Part shown: positions 57,951 through 64,000 of the stretch, piece by piece
Layout: the number at the start of each line of letters is the position of its first letter
How positions within the stretch are numbered: position 1 is the first letter of the stretch
Origin: Crotophaga sulcirostris
Taxonomy: Eukaryota; Chordata; Aves; Cuculiformes; Crotophagidae
Reading direction: 5' to 3'
Length of the DNA stretch: 64,000 nucleotides
Assembly: GCA_013397455.1 (NCBI GenBank)
Contig: VYZB01000279.1
Span: 1,130,806-1,194,805 of the forward strand
The notes under the pieces: model-generated
What the model saw: only the letters and a program-made list of their open reading frames with translations
What the model was told of the DNA's origin: nothing
Database searches by the model: none
Translations under genes and position numbers: made by a program

Positions 57951-59404
57951 TTTTATTTCATGCTAATTTATCTTATTTGAGAAAGTCCTGCAAGAAGCTT
58001 AAGGCTTTCCCAGCAACTATTGAAAGGCCATGTTCACGCGGGCTAGGGCAGATGGGAACTTGGGTTTCATTTCTAACCCCTCAGCAACTAATTCCTCCAT
58101 AGCAAATGAGACTTATTAGTAGAGGAACCATAGGGTTAAATATGTCCTTTCTCCATGGCCAGCTTTTAAAGACAATACTCAGATTACTCCTAATGTAGAG
58201 AAGATAAGCATTTTGAGAGGATTAAAGGACAAATACCAGCAAATGAGGGAAAAGTGGAGCTGAAGAAAGTAAATGGTGTTAAGTGTCTGTATTTCACCTG
58301 TCTAGCATTACTAAGTAGAAGTGCTGCAGGCACTGATGCAACATCCACTCTTGTTAAATAACCACAAGCTTTTTGAGGTGAAGGCAAGTTATGCAAAAGT
58401 TAGGCAATGCAAACTAGTGTTTTCCACATACTAACGGCTCTCTTTACCATTTTGCCAAATAGTGTACATGGTACCTTTATTTCTAGAAAGACTTGAAGCC
58501 AGCCAGTACCTAAGAAATTCAGCACCAGAGTATAAAAAGGGAAGCTTTTGTCCTGAGAATCACCAGGTGACTCTGTGGGTTTTTTTTAATTTATTGCAAT
58601 AAACAGCTTCTGGACTGAAAGCAGAATTGACAGCCTTGATTACCATTCTTTTTTTTTTTTTTTGATGGGGGAGAAGGCTGGATGGGGAAAATATCAAGGC
58701 TGGTTCCTCCCTGAGGTGCAGATGGAAGTGAGTGGACTCAGCAGTTTTGCAGAGGCACCCGTGCAAGAGCTCAATAAAATGCCTATTCCCATGTAATCCC
58801 CAGGGGTAATAGGGAAACTCCAGCAAAAGTTAATGAGCTGAAACAGCCTTACCATACCCAGCTTTGTTAGCTAAATTGTATCTGTATACCTCTAATTTGC
58901 AGCTACAGGACAAAAATACCATGGGCTTGTTTTTATTGATCCAGTTTAAGATTTTTATGACCTCTCTTCACTGCTGTTGCAGTGCTACAGGGGCACCATC
59001 GCACGCAAATGTGTAACACTGGGGTGACTTCCAGTGGAGCCGTTTCCACGCTGTAAAGCCGAAAGAAATAAAAAAGGGTATGAGAGGAAGACCAGGTCAA
59101 GCTTTGCATCACTGCTAAGGATTGTGCACTTTTGGTGAAGAAGAGCTGCTGCACCCTGTCCTAGCAACTCCACAGTGAAGTGCAGCAGCAGAGACTTGCT
59201 GAAGCTGCCTGCAGATACAGCACAGCCTTGTCTTGCCAGCATCTTTCGGACTCCCTAGGGGAAAGCTGAGTGATATGAAGATGTACAAACCTGATAATAC
59301 TGAGAGTATAGACATGATAGGCTCATCAGCCCAGGAGGAGTAGTTCCTCTCTCCCTCCCACCTTCTTATGTTTGTTTGCTGCTCATGCACCTGTGCTAAC
59401 AGCT
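57951..59404. other. intergenic, no gene recognised
   Basis: It contains a TATAAAAAGG at 58531-58540 with no recognisable gene downstream, and a 15-base T run near 58650. Nothing else was seen. Confidence 0.45.
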
Positions 59405-59698
59405 ACCTGAAAGGAGGTTGTAGCAAGGTGGGTGTTGGTTTCTTCTCCCAAGTGACATTGGATAGGATGAAGGTAATGGGTTGCACAAGGGGAGGTTCAG
59501 ATTAGACATCAGGAAAAATTTCTTCACTGAAAGGGTTGTCAGGTACTGCAACAGGCTGCCCAGGGGGATGGTTGAGTGACCATCCGTGAAGGAATTTAAA
59601 AGATGAGGTGCTCAGGGATGTGGTTTAGCAGTGGACACGTACAGTTGGACTCAATGATCTCAAAAGTTTTTTCCAATCAAGCAATCCTATGATTTTAA
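59405..59698 (+). mobile_element. CR1 LINE 3' fragment
   Basis: A plus-strand CR1 runs from AAAGGAGGTTGTAGCAAGGT through GGAAAAATTTCTTCACTGAA and CAGGCTGCCCAGGGGGATGG to GTTGGACTCAATGATCTCAA. The tail octamers are decayed (CAATCCTATGATTTTA). It is older than the copy at 57757. Confidence 0.88.
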
Positions 59699-62600
59699 GC
59701 CTTTCACTCTGCCAGATCAGCCTGCCAATGATTTATTCTAGTGGATGAGTTTGCTTCTGGCCAGGGAGGAGTTCAGCAAAGACCAGGCTATCATGGAGCA
59801 GAGATCCCCCTGAATGGTTGGCCAGCAGCCGTTACATTGAGCCATGTAGGAATGTATTCACATGCTATAATGCATTTGTGTGTTCGTAGCTCTGCAGAGG
59901 AGTGAAAGCTGAATGGAAATCTCTGCTAAATTTTGACTGAATCCAGCAGTTGTACATAACCCTACTGCTGTACTGCATCTTCTTGCTGGTTTTCTGGCCT
60001 AAAAAAGAAATTTGAAAGTAGAGCAAACTCATTTCTGACCAGGGGAAATTTATCAGAAATACCTTTTTCTCACTTGGATACAGCCTGGTTAAGGTCCTAA
60101 GCAACACCTGTATCTTGCAGAAGCAAAGTTTTGCTGTGTGACACTGGAACGTGCTAGAACAATGTTTGCACCTGGGCCTCGGTACACAAGCAGAACTCCT
60201 GCCACTTATTCCCCAGAGGTATCCATGGGGGAAGTCTGCACCTCAGCCTTGACACGCATCCTCTGAAACAGCCTGTTGCCAGCACTGCCTGTGACCACAG
60301 CTCCTCTTGTGTGCAGTAAAGGCAGAGATTGCTTTTCCTCTGATATGACAGGTTTGGAGCTGATCCATCACAATTTGGTCTGGGGTGCAGAGGGGAGCAC
60401 TTCATCTGCTGCCAATTGGAGTGTAGAGGAGTCTTTCTGCACATCTGTCTGCGAAGCAAAGAGGCACCCCTTCTGCTCCCAGAAAACCAAGTCTGGGGCT
60501 TCACTTCATAACTTTGAGGGATGCTGTTTCATCTTTGCGGGTGTTTCACCAGGATAGGTTTGTGTTTCCTCCTTTGTTTGCGCAGAAGGCATGAATGGGA
60601 TTTTGGCTGGGGCTGCTGTATCCTCTGCCTGGGGTGTTTCAGGCTGAAGCAGTGAGAGGGAGGAACATTCTCAGCTTTGGATGTAATCAGCTCAGATGTC
60701 TGGACATCTGCATGTGTCGTGGGAGCACCCTTGGCCACTCTTACTGTGACCATCAAGGACTTCCTCTGTGCTCCTGCCTCTAAGCCAGCAGAAAACCTCT
60801 TCTGTTGCCCATGGTTCTGCTCTTGGGCATCTACACACAGCCATGAGGAGGAAGGCTCCTCCATCCTCACCTGGGCTTTCACCCACCAGCATCAACAAGC
60901 ATTGGGAAGAGAGGGACTGCATTCATATCAAGAGATTCGAAGTCCTGGTTTTACAAGGGTGTTTATGAGTGAGCTGCCCTCATTCTGCCCTGATTTGCTA
61001 GATGGTTCTTTCAAGGGCAAAGTTGCTTCTGCAATCCCTCCTCTGGCCTCATGACCAAATACTTCTTTTTTTCCTGGTGTCTTAGCAGTTTGGATCTACA
61101 CAAAACTACTGGGGCACAGCATTTTAGCCTCCCCTAGCTGGTTATGTAGCATCTCTTCAGCTAACAAGCACCTTGCCTACAGCAGTGAGAACAGGTGCTG
61201 TTCAGGTTGCACTTTGAGTCCAAAGACAAAAGATATATATTAAAAAAAATCTGGTTCTCACTGAGAATCGTGGATGAAAGCACTTCTTAAAGCATGCTTG
61301 ATGCCCCTACACATTTCACAGGAGCTGCTGTCTGAATTATGAAGAGGAAAAAGGTGTCATTACAGAGTCACCTACCAGAACACAGATGCTTCGTGTAAAC
61401 AAAAAGAAATCTGTGTGCACCCACACAAATGGAAACACCTAAGGAGAAAAGCACAGGCAATTGGAAACCCTGGCTTTATATCCAAACAGCAACAAACAGG
61501 CAAGGAAGATATTTAGGAAGGGAAGAAAATGCCTGGAATAAATTACAGAGGAACAAGTTGTTGCCAACCACGGAGGAGCAGTCTTTGCCAATAGTAGCAG
61601 GACCAAAACACGAGCTGGTTGTGCTGAGTCGCAACAGCAGGAGAAGGAATGAAAGGAAATTCCTATAACAAGACATCATGATGTAGAGGGACTGAGAGAT
61701 AATCTGGCAGAGGAAATCCAGCAGCTGAATACACTAAGATGCCTTCAGCCTAAAAATACACAGCTGGGGGAGGCTGTGTTGTGAAGAAAACCTATAGAAT
61801 CCTGAAGGATGGGAAGGATCAATGGGGATGAATTGCTGCTAGTATCTCAGTGCATGAAGTGACCTCAAAAAAATAAAAAAAAAAACCCCAAAAGCAAGTT
61901 ATCAAGGAAAAGTGAATTGAATCCCCAAGGGATGCACAATGTGCTATGGGATGTGGTGGAAGTAATGAGAGGGTTTCAAAGGCAGATTTGTAGAAGACAG
62001 AAGTATACAGTGACTACAGACACAGGGAGCCACATCTGGCTCAGGAGCTGCTTTCCTACATGGCACCTTTTCTGTACAACAGAAGTGGTTGAAGCCACCA
62101 TTTGCCTGTTCAGGTGTATCTGCTCCTGTCTGTAATTACCCAGATTATTTTTACCATCTCCTCCTCTGGCATCTCTGGTTCAGTTTTGCTTGTACTGAGA
62201 CTGCAATGTAAGAGATGACAGTAAGGTTCAGAGCCTGCTGCATTGTCCTGTAACAAATCACTGCAACCAAGCACTACACAAACTGCATCCCATAACACAG
62301 AGAAGCTCCCAGCATCTGAGACAGAGCCAGAAACCATTTGCAATTGTTTTATTATGACTTATATAATTTCTTCCAAGGAGGGATCATAGTTCTGTATCTT
62401 CTCTTTTCCTCCTTGTTTTCTCCCCATGCATCCAGGTAGGTAAGACCTGTCCCTGCTGTGACCCACTTTTGTTGGGTTTGTGATACCTCAGGGTCAAGCT
62501 TCAAGGATTTTGCTGAATGATGGGACGTAACTCAGTTTTGCTGCCTGTATTACCAGACAGGTCCCACTTGACTGTCAGTCTCATCCCTGGAGCACAGCAG

Positions 62601-63774
62601 ACTTTGACATCTCATAATCTCTGTTTCAGTGCTGGATTGTGCATGGCTCCAGCCTTGTCATCCTGTATGTTCCCCAGGTCCCTTTTATTAACATCTTGGC
62701 CTATTTCACCTACTCCTGAGAAAGAAACCACATCCTCAGAGATACTCCATGCCTACAAGCAATGAACATTTCCTTCAGGTTGCAGGCAAGTTTGCCTTGC
62801 ACGTGTACCAAACAGAAGAGAGGATGATGAACATAGGCAGGAGAGGACAGCATCCAAGGAACCAGGACCCAACAACCGTCTGACTCGCAGTTTCCTTTTC
62901 TCAAACGATTGCAAAATAAAACCAGGTGTTTTAACAGCACCGGCTTTCAGCGATGCTGTTCCAGCCATGTGCCATGGTGCTGCAGCGTGCCCTTTTGCTA
63001 TGGTTTTCCTGGCCACAGTGGGAGGGGCAGCAGCTGAGGGGACCCTATCCACTGACCACCATACCTGATGGGTGATGTGGCTGTGGGAGACTGGCACAGC
63101 GTGACAGCTTCCAGGTCCCTGGGAGAAGAATAACACAAAAGTAAGCAGCAAAAATCCTCCTTTTAGCTGCAGCTTCGTAGCTCCTGGTTGGAAAGATTGG
63201 TCCCAAGCTCCCTAGGCTGCATCCATCTCCCACCCACACTGGGGTTCTTTTTTTCCCTATCCCGCTCACCTCATCCCTTCCACGTAGCCCCAGCAGTGGG
63301 AGGGGACGGCCAACACCACGCCCTGTTCTGTCCCATCAGCATCCAAAATGTGACATCAGCAGGGGGGTTCTGAGCTAGGAGGCAGTGGATGGGGGACCCT
63401 ATATGAGCCCTGACCATGGCAGAGATGTGCATATGAACGCTACCAACAACTTTTATTTTTTCCCATGCTGGAAATACCTCTGTAGCACATACTGGCTTTT
63501 TTATTCCTCAAAAGAAAAGGCACATAGGTGTATCCTATGCATGTCCTGTGTGGACAACACAGGGCTGAGGCAACACAAGGAGGGATGAAGCTCTGCACTG
63601 CTTGGCAGCAATGCAGCAGTCTTCACAGAGGTGCAAATATGAGAGGAAGATACAGAAATAAAACTTTCAATTTTTGCAGTCCCTCTAGTGGGGAGAGGCC
63701 AGTGAGATGCAGGCGGGCTGAGGTGGTACTGGAGCTGCTGCCGATTGGTGGGGATGGGTTGGGGTGGCACCATC
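59699..63774. other. intergenic, and 3' flank of the sulfotransferase gene
   Basis: No frame here resembles a known protein; several of 90-130 codons are chance frames in GC-richer DNA. The right end includes the SULT 3' UTR. Minus-strand poly(A) signals AATAAA at 63500-63505 and 63452-63457 are good candidates for its end. Confidence 0.5.
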
Positions 63775-63909
<135 letters not shown>

Positions 63910-63960
63910 TTAGCACAGGCCAGGGGGTTGATGCAGCAGGAGGCCCCCAGGGCCACTCAC

Positions 63961-64000
63961 CTTTGCGCATGAAGGGGGAGACGCCGTGATCCATGAGGTG
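63961..64000 (-). CDS. SULT1-type sulfotransferase, penultimate exon (cut by window edge)
   Basis: Only the 3' part of the exon is visible, encoding HLMDHGVSPFMRK and the first base of the next glycine. The donor is AAAG|GTGAGT. A 73-bp intron separates it from the last exon. The rest of the gene extends to the right. Confidence 0.9.

Overview
The window looks like nuclear DNA from a bird, probably a neoavian. The genome is intron-rich and is littered with CR1 (chicken repeat 1) LINE fragments carrying the typical avian 3' ends. It also has an ERV-derived fragment of an avian type, a few non-autonomous DNA transposons and one CpG-rich promoter. Nothing bacterial, plasmid-like or CRISPR-like is present.

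Layout. (1) Bases 1-18.6 kb hold no gene I can recognise: AT-rich DNA with scattered CR1 pieces and one unusual element framed by a 63-bp inverted repeat (4031-4630). (2) 19.1-41.0 kb is a complete plus-strand YTHDC1 gene, the nuclear m6A reader. I can assign 17 coding exons with consistent reading phase; they sum to 2115 nt (704 residues). Its CpG-rich promoter lies between CR1 elements, and intron 1 contains a 110-base assembly gap. Its introns carry two short inverted-repeat DNA elements, an old CR1/L3-like LINE and a possible alternative terminal exon in intron 11. (3) 42.2-55.5 kb, on the minus strand and convergent with YTHDC1, is a UDP-glucuronosyltransferase family 2 locus. Three separate first exons (at 54.8-55.5, 52.3-53.0 and 49.8-50.6 kb) all end in the same splice phase and lie upstream of one set of common exons 2-6 (43.35-47.95 kb). 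This is the UGT1-like 'variable first exon, constant tail' design. It predicts three ER-membrane enzymes of 533, 526 and 529 residues that share one UDP-glucuronate-binding half and one membrane anchor. (4) 55.5-63.7 kb is intergenic, with two CR1 copies. (5) At the right edge are the last two coding exons of a minus-strand SULT1-type cytosolic sulfotransferase; the rest lies outside the window.

The gene order YTHDC1 - UGT2 - SULT1 matches the human chr4q13 neighbourhood, so the block is conserved synteny. UGT2 and SULT1 proteins are both phase II conjugating enzymes (glucuronidation and sulfonation) and lie side by side in the same orientation. The most interesting feature is the UGT2 locus: one UGT2A-type first exon and two UGT2B/2C-like first exons appear to share a single constant region. 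Coordinates of spliced exons come from reading splice sites and homology by eye; no alignment or transcript data were available.
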